Shown piece after piece: positions 8,870 to 18,037 of a DNA stretch of 64,000 bases (position 1 is the stretch's first letter; the number at the start of each line of letters is the position of its first letter). The position numbers were made by a program, and so were the translations under genes. A model generated the notes under the pieces. That model was given only the letters and a program-made list of their open reading frames with translations. It was not told the DNA's origin and made no database searches. This DNA comes from Aeromicrobium tamlense (GTDB lineage: Bacteria > Actinomycetota > Actinomycetes > Propionibacteriales > Nocardioidaceae), in NCBI RefSeq assembly GCF_013408555.1, contig NZ_JACBZN010000001.1, forward strand, positions 1,612,001 through 1,676,000, read 5' to 3'.

Positions 8870-9656
8870 AGTGCCAGCAGGCGATCGCCGTCGACGCCGC
8901 CACGTTGAGCGAGTCGATGCCGGCCGCCATCGGGATGATCACCCGGTGGTCAGCCTCGCGCTGCCAGTGCTCGGTCAGTCCCGGCCCCTCGGAGCCGACG
9001 ATCACCGCCGCGCGCTCCGCCGGCTCGACGTCCTCGAGGCTGACCGCGTCGTCGGCCAGCGTCATCGCGTAGGTCGTGAAGCCCAGCTCCCGCAGCAGCG
9101 CGGGCGCGCCGTACCAGTCGTCGAGACGGGCCCACGGCAGCGAGAACACCGCACCCATCGCCACCTTGATCGAGCGCCGGTACAGCGGGTCGGCGCAGCG
9201 CGGTGAGAGCAGCACGGCGTCGAATCCCAGCGCCGCCGCGTTGCGCATGATCGCGCCGATGTTCGTGTGGTCGACGAGGTCCTCGGCCACGAGCACGCGG
9301 CGGGCCGCGGCCAGCACCTCGCGGGGCTCACGCTCCTGCGGCCGCTGCATCGCCGCGAGCGCCCCGCGGTGCACGTGGAAGCCGGTGACCTGCTCGATCG
9401 CCTTCTCGGTCAGCACGTAGGCGGGCGCGTCGGTCGCCTCGAGGACGTCGGACAGGTTGTCCAGCCAGCGCGGGGCGAGCAGCAGGGACTTCGGCGTGTG
9501 CCCGGCGGCGACCGCACGGTGGATCACCTTCTCGCCCTCGGCGATGTAGATCCCCCGCTCCTGCTCGACGGTCGTTCGCAGCTGCACGTCGCGCAGGTCG
9601 GTGTAGTCGCGGAGCCGCTCGTCGCGGGCGTCATCGAGTGCGATCAGGTCGGCCAC
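8856..9656 (-). CDS. SpoU/TrmH family RNA 2'-O-methyltransferase
   Basis: A 266-aa SPOUT methyltransferase. The knotted SAM-binding domain shows motif 1 DHTNIGAIMRNAAALGF, motif 2 AVIVGSEGPGL and motif 3 IDSLNVAASTAIACWHF. The N-terminal ~110 residues form the substrate-binding domain seen in TrmH/RlmB relatives. It should methylate a ribose in rRNA or tRNA; the target cannot be assigned from sequence. It starts at GTG 9656 without a Shine-Dalgarno, 6 nt after a TAACCT box, so it is probably leaderless. Its 3' end overlaps def by 14 bp, and its promoter is fused back to back with that of the YbhB-like gene. Confidence 0.9.
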   Translation of the reverse strand: MADLIALDDARDERLRDYTDLRDVQLRTTVEQERGIYIAEGEKVIHRAVAAGHTPKSLLLAPRWLDNLSDVLEATDAPAYVLTEKAIEQVTGFHVHRGALAAMQRPQEREPREVLAAARRVLVAEDLVDHTNIGAIMRNAAALGFDAVLLSPRCADPLYRRSIKVAMGAVFSLPWARLDDWYGAPALLRELGFTTYAMTLADDAVSLEDVEPAERAAVIVGSEGPGLTEHWQREADHRVIIPMAAGIDSLNVAASTAIACWHFSRR

Positions 9657-9674
9657 CGCACTAGGTTAGGTGGC
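9657..9674. promoter_or_regulatory. bidirectional overlapping -10 boxes (methyltransferase / YbhB-like gene)
   Basis: The whole intergenic space is 18 bp. On the plus strand TAGGTT (9662-9667) lies 7 nt before ATG 9675. On the minus strand TAACCT (9668-9663) lies 6 nt before GTG 9656. The two -10 boxes overlap by five bases and neither gene has a Shine-Dalgarno, so both mRNAs should be leaderless and polymerase can probably serve only one direction at a time. Confidence 0.65.
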
Positions 9675-10202
9675 ATGAGCCTCGACCGACCCGTGACTCC
9701 CGATCCGTACCCGCTGCTGCCCGCCGCCGAGTCCTTCACCGTCACCAGCGACGACGTGACCGACGGCGCCTCCCTCAAGGAGGACCAGGTCAACGCGCAC
9801 GGCGACACCTCGCCGCAGTTGGCGTGGAGCGGAGCCCCCGAAGGCACGAAGTCCTTCGTCGTCACGTGCTTCGATCCCGACGCGCCGATCGTGTCGGGCT
9901 TCTGGCACTGGGTGGCCGTCGACATCCCGGCCGACGTCACCGAACTGGCCACCGGCGCCGGCGCGAGCGACGAGACGCTGCCCGGCGGCGCCTTCCACGT
10001 GCGCAACGACGGCGGCGGCCTCAACTTCATGGGCGCGGCCCCGCCGGAGGGCGACCAGCCCCACCGCTACTACTTCGTGGTGCACGCCGTCGGCGAGGAG
10101 ACGCTGGGCGTGGACCCGTCGGCCTCCCCCGCCGTCGTCGGCTTCAACCTGGCGTTCAAGACGCTGGGTCGCGCCATCATCCACGGCACCTGGCAGTGGT
10201 GA
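9675..10202 (+). CDS. YbhB/YbcL family (PEBP-like) protein
   Basis: This 175-aa protein belongs to the phosphatidylethanolamine-binding/Raf-kinase-inhibitor-like family. Family segments are visible: SPQLAWSGAPEGTKSFVVTC, FDPDAP, FWHWVAVDIP and the C-terminal PHRYYFVVHA. There is no signal peptide, so it is cytoplasmic. Bacterial members have no well-defined job; binding of small anionic ligands is the usual guess. The start at ATG 9675 is supported by the TAGGTT box 7 nt upstream. It ends 16 bp from the stop of the convergent lytic transglycosylase gene. Confidence 0.9.
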   Translation: MSLDRPVTPDPYPLLPAAESFTVTSDDVTDGASLKEDQVNAHGDTSPQLAWSGAPEGTKSFVVTCFDPDAPIVSGFWHWVAVDIPADVTELATGAGASDETLPGGAFHVRNDGGGLNFMGAAPPEGDQPHRYYFVVHAVGEETLGVDPSASPAVVGFNLAFKTLGRAIIHGTWQW

Positions 10203-10218
10203 ACCCGGGTCGCCGGCG

Positions 10219-10929
10219 CTACTTCGCGTAGCTGTCGGCGATGCCGCGGACCTTCTTCACGTAGGCCATCGAGTTGTTGTAGGCGAACACCGCCGGCACC
10301 CAGCCCTCGCCGGCGAGGTCGCGCTCGCGGTCGCACAGGTGGTTCGCGGCGCCCAGGGCCGCGTCGTCGATGTCGTGCGGGTCGGCGCGGCCGTCACCGT
10401 CCGCGTCGGCCCCGTACTGCTCCCACGACGAGGTGAGGAACTGGAACGGGCCGACCGCGCGGTCCCACTCCTCGTCACCGTGCAGGGCCGTGGACTCCTT
10501 CGTCGCCTCGATGGCCCGCGTGCCGTTCTCGCCGTTGAGCGGCGGACCGATGATCCGCTTGCTCGGCACGCCGGCCGCGTCGAGGCCGGCGCCACCCAGC
10601 GTGCCGTGCGCCGACTCGACCGAGCCGACGCCCGCGAGGGTGTTCCAGCGGAGGTTGCACTCGGGCGCCGCCTCGCGTTGACTGATCTCGGTGCGCGCGT
10701 AGGCCTGCATCGCGCGCACCGGGATCTGCCGGTCGGCGGCCGTCTCGGTGACCCAGTCCGCGTCGGGCTCGGTGGTCGAGCCCTCGGCGAGGGGCACCTC
10801 CTCGGCCTGCTGCGCCGCCGGCCCGCTGATGGGGTCGTCCTCGCCGCCGCGGCCCACCACGAGCCACGCGACGAGGATGCCCACCGTGGCGAGCACGGCG
10901 GCACCGAGCAGCAGGATCCGTGAGGTCAT
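10219..10929 (-). CDS. membrane-anchored lytic transglycosylase-like protein
   Basis: A 236-aa protein with an N-terminal signal-anchor (residues 4-25), a short linker and a transglycosylase domain. Glu105 in the motif GSVESAHG is the expected catalytic acid, followed by the lysozyme-fold segment AVGPFQFLTSSWEQYG and a calcium-loop-like acidic stretch (DADGDGRADPHD). Cys91 and the Cys near the C-terminus could form a disulfide. It should cleave peptidoglycan glycan strands outside the membrane. Its ATG overlaps the stop of the SPFH gene as ATGA (10926-10929), so the two are translationally coupled. Confidence 0.85.
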   Translation of the reverse strand: MTSRILLLGAAVLATVGILVAWLVVGRGGEDDPISGPAAQQAEEVPLAEGSTTEPDADWVTETAADRQIPVRAMQAYARTEISQREAAPECNLRWNTLAGVGSVESAHGTLGGAGLDAAGVPSKRIIGPPLNGENGTRAIEATKESTALHGDEEWDRAVGPFQFLTSSWEQYGADADGDGRADPHDIDDAALGAANHLCDRERDLAGEGWVPAVFAYNNSMAYVKKVRGIADSYAK

Positions 10930-12011
10930 GCCCCCGGCGGCTGGTCCGTCGGCGGCACGTCCTGCGTGGAGACCGGCGACTCCGCCTGCTTGGCGGCCCG
11001 GATGGCCTCCTCGACCGCGCTGGACGTCTCGGCCGGGCCGGACGACGCCGTCTCGACGGGCTCGTCGAGGTCGACCCGCTTCTGCGAGCCGCCACCGTCG
11101 ACCGGGATCGACCCGACGACGTTGCCGATCGAGCTGAGCGCGGCGGTGACCTCGGCCGGGATGATCCACGTGGAGGCGTTGTGCCCCTGGGCGATCTTCG
11201 GCAGCGTCTGCAGGTACTGGTAGGACAGCAGCTTCTGGTCGGGGTTGCCGTCGTGGATCGCCTGGAAGACGGTCTCGATGGCGCGGCCCTCGCCCTGCGC
11301 GGTCAGGATCGCGGCGGTCTTCTCGCCCTCGGCGGTGAGGATCGCCGACTGCTTCTGGCCCTCGGCGGTGAGGATCGCGGCCTGCTTCTGGCCCTCGGCG
11401 CTCAGGATGGCCGACTGGCGCTCGCCCTCGGCCGTGAGGATCGCGGCGCGCTTGTCACGCTCGGCGCGCATCTGCTTCTCCATGGCGTCGATGATGGTCG
11501 GCGGCGGATCGATGCTCTTGAGCTCGACCCGGCTGACCTTGATGCCCCAGCGGCCCGTGGCCGCGTCGAGCTCGGCGCTCAGCGTGCGGTTGATCTGGTC
11601 GCGGCTGGTGAGCGCGTGCTCCAGCGTCATGCCACCGATGATGTTGCGCAGCGTGGTGGTCGTGAGCTGGTGGATGCCCTCGATGTAGTTGACGATCTCG
11701 TACGTGGCCGCCACCGGGTTGTTGACCGTGTAGAGGATGACCGTGTCGATCTCGACCGTCAGGTTGTCCTCGGTGATGACGCCCTGCGGCGGGAAGGAGA
11801 CAACCTGCTCACGCTGGTCGACGCGGTACTTCACGCGGTCGAGGAACGGCACGATCAGGTGCGGCCCGGGGGTCAGGGTGGTGCGGTACTTGCCGAGTCG
11901 CTCGACGATCCCCGCGAAGTTCTGCGGGATGATCTTCAGGCTCATCGCTGCGGTGACGATCAGCAGGACCACCAGCAGGACGAAGAAGATCACGAGGGCG
12001 GATTCGAACAT
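10926..12011 (-). CDS. SPFH/Band 7 membrane protein (slipin/stomatin-like)
   Basis: This 361-aa protein has one N-terminal membrane segment (about residues 4-25) and an SPFH domain starting at LKIIPQNFAGIVERLGKYR. A coiled-coil stalk of repeated 11-residue units with core AILTAEGxxxx covers about residues 187-242. The C-terminal tail is acidic and Ser/Thr-rich. Prokaryotic members form oligomeric cages or microdomains and usually pair with an NfeD protein, as here. A good Shine-Dalgarno (AAGGAG) lies in the end of nfeD, which abuts this gene with no gap. Order nfeD - SPFH - transglycosylase suggests a membrane-quality or cell-wall unit; that is inference. Confidence 0.92.
   Translation of the reverse strand: MFESALVIFFVLLVVLLIVTAAMSLKIIPQNFAGIVERLGKYRTTLTPGPHLIVPFLDRVKYRVDQREQVVSFPPQGVITEDNLTVEIDTVILYTVNNPVAATYEIVNYIEGIHQLTTTTLRNIIGGMTLEHALTSRDQINRTLSAELDAATGRWGIKVSRVELKSIDPPPTIIDAMEKQMRAERDKRAAILTAEGERQSAILSAEGQKQAAILTAEGQKQSAILTAEGEKTAAILTAQGEGRAIETVFQAIHDGNPDQKLLSYQYLQTLPKIAQGHNASTWIIPAEVTAALSSIGNVVGSIPVDGGGSQKRVDLDEPVETASSGPAETSSAVEEAIRAAKQAESPVSTQDVPPTDQPPGA
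11307..11450 (-). repeat. 33-bp tandem repeats encoding an 11-residue coiled-coil unit
   Basis: Four full 33-bp units (11307-11339, 11340-11372, 11373-11405, 11406-11438) and a partial fifth lie inside the SPFH gene. Each encodes an 11-residue unit with core AILTAEG followed by four polar residues, fitting a hendecad coiled coil. The copies are near-identical at the DNA level, so unit number could vary by recombination. Confidence 0.85.
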
Positions 12012-12461
12012 TCAGCTCTCCTTCCGGACGACGCGGGCCACCGCACCGTCGATGTCGGCGACGAGGAGCTCGTCGCCAGGTTCGTAGGTCGCCTCGGGGT
12101 CGATCGGGCGAGCGGTCCACAGGACGTCGTTGATGACGACGCGGCCGGCGTGGCGGCTCACCCGCTCGTCGACGATCGCCAGCTGCCCGACGAGGCCGTG
12201 CTGGCCCAGGGGCAGCGAGGGACCGTCGTGGACCCGGGCGGCGATGCGCGGGCGGACGAGCGCCAGGAGCGCGACCGAGAGGATGCCGAAGAGCGCCATC
12301 TGCAGCACGATCGGTGCCCCGAAGCCGGCGGCGAGGGCGGCCGAGAAGGCCGCGATGCCGAACATGAGGAAGATCAGCTCGCCACTGGCGAGCTCGATGA
12401 GGCCCATGAGCACGCCGAGCGCAGCCCACGTGAGCCAGATGTCGTCCCCGAACCAGTCCAT
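12012..12461 (-). CDS. NfeD family membrane protein
   Basis: A 149-aa protein with membrane segments at about residues 10-30, 33-50 and 53-67, followed by the soluble NfeD OB-fold. The OB-fold segments are LGQHGLVGQLAIVDERV, GRVVINDVLWTARP and EPGDELLVADIDG. NfeD proteins associate with SPFH/stomatin-like partners in membrane microdomains; the SPFH gene follows directly with 0 nt between stop and ATG. The start ATG 12461 has AGGAGGG about 4 nt upstream. No protease domain is fused, so this is the short type. It follows the ABC ATPase gene by 8 nt, so all four genes may share one transcript. Confidence 0.88.
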   Translation of the reverse strand: MDWFGDDIWLTWAALGVLMGLIELASGELIFLMFGIAAFSAALAAGFGAPIVLQMALFGILSVALLALVRPRIAARVHDGPSLPLGQHGLVGQLAIVDERVSRHAGRVVINDVLWTARPIDPEATYEPGDELLVADIDGAVARVVRKES

Positions 12462-12469
12462 GTGCCCTC

Positions 12470-13273
12470 CTAGTTCGCCCGCCGGCGCACCGGGGGGCGT
12501 CGTGCCGAGAATCGTCCCGCGTCGTGCGTGACATCGAGGCGCTGGCGGAACGCCGTCGACAGGTTCTGCGAGGTCAGGACGTCGGCGATGGGGCCCGAGG
12601 CCACGACGCCGCCGCCGGCCAGCAGCAGCGCATGGGTGAAGCCGGGCGCGATCTCCTCGAGATGGTGCGACACCATCACGAGCGACGGGCCGAGCTCGTC
12701 GGAGGCCAGCGCCTCCAGGCTCTCGACGAGGTCCTCGCGGGCGCCGACGTCCATGCCGGCCGCGGGCTCGTCGAGCAGCACGACCTCGGGATCGGTCATC
12801 AGGGAGCGCGCCAGCAGGACGCGCTTCTTCTCGCCCTCGGACAGCGTGCCGAAGGTGCGGTCGGCCAGCGGGGCGATCCCCAGCTCGGCCAGCATCGACA
12901 TGGCCCGGCGGTGGTCCTCGTCGTCGTACTCCTCGTTCCAGCGACCCAGGACCGCGTAGGCCGCGGAGAGGATGAGGTTGCGGACGCTCTCCCCGGCGGG
13001 GACGCGCTCGGCGATCGCGGCGCTGGTGTGGCCGATCCGGGGGCGCAGCTCGAACACGTCGACCGCGCCGAGGCGCTCACCGAGGATCTCCGCCGACCCG
13101 GACGTGGGGTGCATGTTCGCAGAGGCCACCTGCAGGAGGGTGGTCTTGCCCGCACCGTTGGGCCCCACGATGACCCAGTGCTCCCCCGGTTCCACGCGCC
13201 ACGAGACGCGGTCGAGGAGAGTCTTGCCCGAGCGCACGATGGTGACGTCGGTCAGGTCGAACACGGCGGTCAC
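12470..13273 (-). CDS. ABC transporter ATP-binding protein
   Basis: This 267-aa single nucleotide-binding domain has Walker A GPNGAGKTT at residues 37-45, a variant signature motif LSEGEKKR, Walker B VVLLDEPA and the H-loop VSHHLEE. No permease gene is adjacent, so its partner is unknown. The location divergent from serB matches M. tuberculosis, where an ABC ATPase (Rv3041c) lies beside serB2. The start is GTG 13273 with a TAGGTT box 6 nt upstream and no Shine-Dalgarno. It precedes nfeD by 8 nt. Confidence 0.88.
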   Translation of the reverse strand: MTAVFDLTDVTIVRSGKTLLDRVSWRVEPGEHWVIVGPNGAGKTTLLQVASANMHPTSGSAEILGERLGAVDVFELRPRIGHTSAAIAERVPAGESVRNLILSAAYAVLGRWNEEYDDEDHRRAMSMLAELGIAPLADRTFGTLSEGEKKRVLLARSLMTDPEVVLLDEPAAGMDVGAREDLVESLEALASDELGPSLVMVSHHLEEIAPGFTHALLLAGGGVVASGPIADVLTSQNLSTAFRQRLDVTHDAGRFSARRPPVRRRAN

Positions 13274-13279
13274 ACCACC

Positions 13280-13285
13280 AACCTA
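13280..13285 (-). promoter_or_regulatory. -10 box of the ABC ATPase gene (TAGGTT), leaderless start
   Basis: On the minus strand TAGGTT ends 6 nt before GTG 13273 and no Shine-Dalgarno is present. It shares a 50-bp intergenic region with the divergent serB promoter. Confidence 0.6.
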
Positions 13286-13310
13286 TCGGTTGGGCTCAAC
13301 GTTCTGCCGA

Positions 13311-13316
13311 TACCCT
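13311..13316 (+). promoter_or_regulatory. -10 box of serB (TACCCT), leaderless start
   Basis: TACCCT ends 7 nt before ATG 13324 and no Shine-Dalgarno is present. It faces away from the TAGGTT box of the ABC ATPase gene 25 bp away. Confidence 0.6.
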
Positions 13317-13323
13317 CGACACG

Positions 13324-14556
13324 ATGAGCACGCCTGACTCGGGACACGTCCCCACGCTGCACCTGACCGAGCCCACGGTGCTGGTGACCTTCAGCGGTCC
13401 CGACCGCTCCGGCGTCTCCGGTCGCGTCTTCTCCGCCCTGGCCGCCCACGACGTCGAGGTCATCGACGTCGAGCAGCTGGTCGTGCGCGGCCGGCTCGTG
13501 CTGAGCGTCCTCGTGACCACCCCGGGCGAGCTCCCGGGCTTCCAGTCCGATCTCGACGCAGTGGGCGCCGACCTGGGACTCGAGGTCGAGGTCGTCCACG
13601 GCACGGGCGACAACCGCCCCCGGCGGGTGGGCCGCTCGCAGGTGGTCGTGCTGGGCGCCCCGCTGCGACCCGAGGCGATGGCCGCGCTGACCAAGGGCAT
13701 CAACGCCCTCGGCGGCAACATCGACCGCATCGTCCGGATGGCCCGCTACCCCGTCACCGCGATCCGCATGGAGGTCTCGGGCGCCGATCCCGACGCGCTC
13801 CAGTCCGAGCTGGCCTCGATCGCCCACGACCACGGCACCGACGTGGCCGTGCAGGAGCACGGCATCCTGCGGCACGCGCAGCGGCTCGTGGTGATGGACG
13901 TCGACTCCACCCTCATCCAGGGCGAGGTCATCGAGATGCTCGCCGCCCACGCCGGCTGCGAGGAGGCCGTCGCCGAGGTCACCGAGCGGGCCATGCGCGG
14001 CGAGCTCGACTTCGCCGAGTCGCTGCACGAGCGCGTCGCCCAGCTGCAGGGGGTGCCCGCCGCGGCGCTCGACGAGGTCTACGAGAACCTCTCCTACACC
14101 CCCGGCGCGCGCACGATGATCCGCACGCTCAAGCGTCTGGGATACCGCTTCGCGCTGGTCAGCGGCGGCTTCACGCAGATCATCGAGCGGATCGCCGCCG
14201 ACCTCGGCATCGACTACTTCGCCGCCAACGACCTCGAGGTGGTCGACGGCGCACTCACCGGCCGCGTCCTGGGCCGCGTGGTCGACCGCGCGGGCAAGGC
14301 CGAGGCCCTGCGCGACTTCGCGGCGCAGGCCGGCATCAACGTGCGCAACACCGTGGCCATCGGCGACGGCGCCAACGACCTCGACATGCTGGCCGCCGCG
14401 GGGCTCGGCATCGCGTTCAACGCCAAGCCGCTCGTGCGCGACCAGGCGCAGACCTCGGTGAACGTCCCCTACCTCGACGCGATCGTGTACCTCATGGGCA
14501 TCACGCGCGAGGAGGTCGAGGCGGCCGACGCCGCCGACGTGACGACGGCGCCGTAG
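13324..14556 (+). CDS. serB: phosphoserine phosphatase SerB (ACT-HAD)
   Basis: A 410-aa enzyme with an N-terminal ~180-residue regulatory region (ACT domain from about residue 17, second ACT-like region from about 104) followed by a HAD phosphatase domain. Asp192 is the nucleophile and Asp194 the acid/base in MDVDSTLIQGE; the HAD motif II Ser lies in ALVSGGF and the metal-binding Asp pair in AIGDGANDLDML. It makes L-serine from phosphoserine, the last step of serine synthesis. The two-ACT layout is that of mycobacterial SerB2. It is transcribed alone and ends 6 bp from the convergent dodecin gene. Confidence 0.95.
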   Translation: MSTPDSGHVPTLHLTEPTVLVTFSGPDRSGVSGRVFSALAAHDVEVIDVEQLVVRGRLVLSVLVTTPGELPGFQSDLDAVGADLGLEVEVVHGTGDNRPRRVGRSQVVVLGAPLRPEAMAALTKGINALGGNIDRIVRMARYPVTAIRMEVSGADPDALQSELASIAHDHGTDVAVQEHGILRHAQRLVVMDVDSTLIQGEVIEMLAAHAGCEEAVAEVTERAMRGELDFAESLHERVAQLQGVPAAALDEVYENLSYTPGARTMIRTLKRLGYRFALVSGGFTQIIERIAADLGIDYFAANDLEVVDGALTGRVLGRVVDRAGKAEALRDFAAQAGINVRNTVAIGDGANDLDMLAAAGLGIAFNAKPLVRDQAQTSVNVPYLDAIVYLMGITREEVEAADAADVTTAP

Positions 14557-14562
14557 CCGTTC

Positions 14563-14778
14563 CTACTCGTCGTCCTCGAGGCGGAAGCCGATCTTGAGGG
14601 TGACCTGGTAGTGCTCGACCTCGTCGTCGACGATCTGGCCGCGGATGCCCACGACCTCGAACCAGTCCAGGTGCCGCAGGGTCTGCGACGCTCGCGCGAT
14701 GCCGCTGTCGATGGCCTCGCTGACGCCCGCCGGGGAGGTGCCGACGATCTCGGTGACTCGATAGGTGCGGTTGCTCAT
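14563..14778 (-). CDS. dodecin (flavin-binding)
   Basis: A 71-aa protein with the whole dodecin fold: VTEIVGTSPAGVSEAIDSGI, then the helix and HLDWFEVVGIRG with the flavin-stacking Trp39, and the last strand VEHYQVTLKIGF. Dodecins form hollow dodecamers that store and protect FMN, FAD or CoA. I start at ATG 14778; upstream in-frame codons would add residues with no family match. There is no clear Shine-Dalgarno. It converges on serB and is divergent from the DUF3099 gene. Confidence 0.93.
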   Translation of the reverse strand: MSNRTYRVTEIVGTSPAGVSEAIDSGIARASQTLRHLDWFEVVGIRGQIVDDEVEHYQVTLKIGFRLEDDE

Positions 14779-14826
14779 GGGCTCATCGTCCCACCCGGCG
14801 GCGGGTGCCGTGCAGGACCCACGGCG

Positions 14827-14832
14827 TAGACT
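14827..14832 (+). promoter_or_regulatory. -10 box of DUF3099-SURF1 (TAGACT), leaderless start
   Basis: TAGACT ends 6 nt before ATG 14839; no Shine-Dalgarno precedes the start codon. Confidence 0.6.
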
Positions 14833-14838
14833 CGGGAC

Positions 14839-15120
14839 ATGGCCCGGCGCGAACCCGAAGAGGTGCACTCGATCACGAGTGCGCGCGAGCCCTACAGCTC
14901 CCAGGTCGACCATCGCGAGCGCAACTACCTGATCTCGATGGCCGTCCGCGTCGCCTGCTTCATCGGCTTCGTCGCGGTCGATCACTGGACCCGTTGGATC
15001 CTGCTCGTCGGCGCCGTGTTCCTGCCGTACGTCGCCGTCGTGATCGGCAACTCCGCCATCCGGAGCTCCGGCGACGGGCCGTCACCGTTCGGCGTCGACC
15101 GCAAGCAACTGGACCAGTAG
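14839..15120 (+). CDS. DUF3099 domain-containing membrane protein
   Basis: This 93-aa protein has a polar N-terminus (EEVHSITSAREPYSSQ, typical of DUF3099) and two membrane helices at about residues 32-48 and 50-70. DUF3099 proteins are small, actinobacterial and of unknown function. Here the gene is joined to the SURF1 gene: its TAG stop is followed at once by the SURF1 GTG, so the two are probably translated together. A link to cytochrome oxidase assembly is possible but rests only on position. Confidence 0.85.
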   Translation: MARREPEEVHSITSAREPYSSQVDHRERNYLISMAVRVACFIGFVAVDHWTRWILLVGAVFLPYVAVVIGNSAIRSSGDGPSPFGVDRKQLDQ

Positions 15121-15850
15121 GTGCTGCGCTTCCTGGTGAGCCCGCGCTGGATCGGGCTCGCGATCTTCGTCGTGCTGATGGCCGTCACGTGCTACGTCCT
15201 GGGCGGCTGGCAGTACGACCGCTGGGAGCAGCGCAAGGCCGACAACGCGATCGTCGAGGCGAACGTCGCCGGCGACCCCGCTCCGGTCGAGGACGTCCTC
15301 GCCGACGGCTGGGACCCCGACCTCGAGTACCGCACGGTCACCGCCACGGGCACGTTCGACAGCTCGCGCGAGATCACCGTCCGGTTCGCCCACCGCGACG
15401 GCGCCCCGGGCGTCCAGGTCATCACTCCCCTGCGGCTCACCGACGGTCAGGTCGTCCTGGTCGACCGCGGCTGGATCGCGGGACCGCGCGACGGCACGGC
15501 TCCGGACGACGTGCCGGCCGCCGCCCAGGATCCCGTGACGATCACCGGCTGGCTGCAGCGCGCGAGCACCGCCGACCAGGCCGCCACCACGCCGCGCGAC
15601 GGCCAGGTCCGTGCCGTGAGCGGCGAGCGCTGGACCGACTTCCTCGGTGCCGAGCCGCTGCCCGGCTACGTCGCACTGACCTCGCCGGAGCAGGAGGGCC
15701 TGACCGGCCCGCCGCAGCCCGACCTCGGCACCGGACCCCACCTGTTCTACGCGATCCAGTGGTGGTTCTTCTCCGGCCTCGCGGTCGTCGGCTACTTCCT
15801 GTTCGTCCGCGCCGAGCTGCGCGAGCGCCGCCCGAAGGCGTCCGCCGAGA

Positions 15851-15864
<14 letters not shown>
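15121..15864 (+). CDS. SURF1 family cytochrome oxidase assembly protein
   Basis: A 247-aa protein with the SURF1 layout: an N-terminal membrane helix (residues 9-28) followed by GGWQYDRWEQRKADN, a periplasmic beta-rich domain (GXFD-like ATGTFD, VDRGWIAG) and a C-terminal membrane helix (about 218-236). SURF1 aids heme a insertion into aa3-type cytochrome oxidase, fitting the heme A genes ctaA and ctaB elsewhere in the window. The start is GTG 15121, directly after the stop of the DUF3099 gene, with no own Shine-Dalgarno. Its last 14 bp overlap the convergent ABC-F gene. Confidence 0.9.
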
Positions 15865-17452
<1,588 letters not shown>

Positions 17453-17606
17453 GGAAGAGCCTTCGTGAGGGGTGAACGGGGCGAGGACGCGGGGTCGAGC
17501 AGGTGCTCGTGCGTCACTCCAGCCGGATCATGTCCACCGAGCCAGTCTACGGACCCAGCACCGGTGGCGCGAAATCCCGCCGAGCGTGGCTCGCCCGTTC
17601 CCACCT

Positions 17607-17657
17607 TTGGAACGCGATGCACGCTTTCAGGGGCGCGGACGGTGCAACGCGTTCCAA
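17607..17657 (-). terminator. long hairpin between sufT and the ABC-F gene
   Basis: TTGGAACGCGATGCAC (17607-17622) pairs with GTGCAACGCGTTCCAA (17642-17657): 16-base arms with one mismatch and a 19-base loop, starting 24 nt after the sufT stop. No U-tract follows on the minus strand, so it is either a U-less terminator/RNA stabiliser of the suf transcript or part of a leader controlling the ABC-F gene. The rest of the 17453-17680 gap shows nothing else I recognise. Confidence 0.55.
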
Positions 17658-17680
17658 GAGTGTCGGGATGCGGTGGCGCG

Positions 17681-18037
17681 TCAGCCGATGTTGAAGCCGA
17701 GGGCGCGCAGCATCTCGCGGCCGTCGTCGGTGATCTTGTCCGGGCCCCACGGCGGCATCCAGACCCACTCGATCCGGAAGTCGTTGACCAGGCCGTCGAG
17801 CGCGGCGCGGGTCTGGTCCTCGATGACGTCGGTCAGCGGGCAGGCCGCGGACGTCAGCGTCATCTGCAGGATCGCGTTGCTGTGCTCGTCGACGTGGACG
17901 CCGTACACGAGGCCGAGGTCGACGACGTTGATGCCCAGCTCGGGGTCGACGACGTCCTTCATGGCCTCCTCGACGTCCTCCTGCGTGGTGGCGCCGGGGG
18001 CGACGGCGACGTCGGGCAGATCGCTGTGATCGGTCAT
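17681..18037 (-). CDS. sufT: SufT-like DUF59 metal-sulfur cluster assembly protein
   Basis: A 118-aa MIP18/DUF59 protein with family segments VVDPELGINVVDLGLVY and MTLTSAACPLTDVIEDQ (the conserved Cys lies in AACPL) and the C-terminal WVWMPPWGPDKITDDGREML. Such proteins act in Fe-S cluster maturation or delivery. It is the last gene of the suf operon. Start ATG 18037 is preceded by a perfect AAGGAGG and overlaps the sufU stop as ATGA. Confidence 0.92.
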   Translation of the reverse strand: MTDHSDLPDVAVAPGATTQEDVEEAMKDVVDPELGINVVDLGLVYGVHVDEHSNAILQMTLTSAACPLTDVIEDQTRAALDGLVNDFRIEWVWMPPWGPDKITDDGREMLRALGFNIG

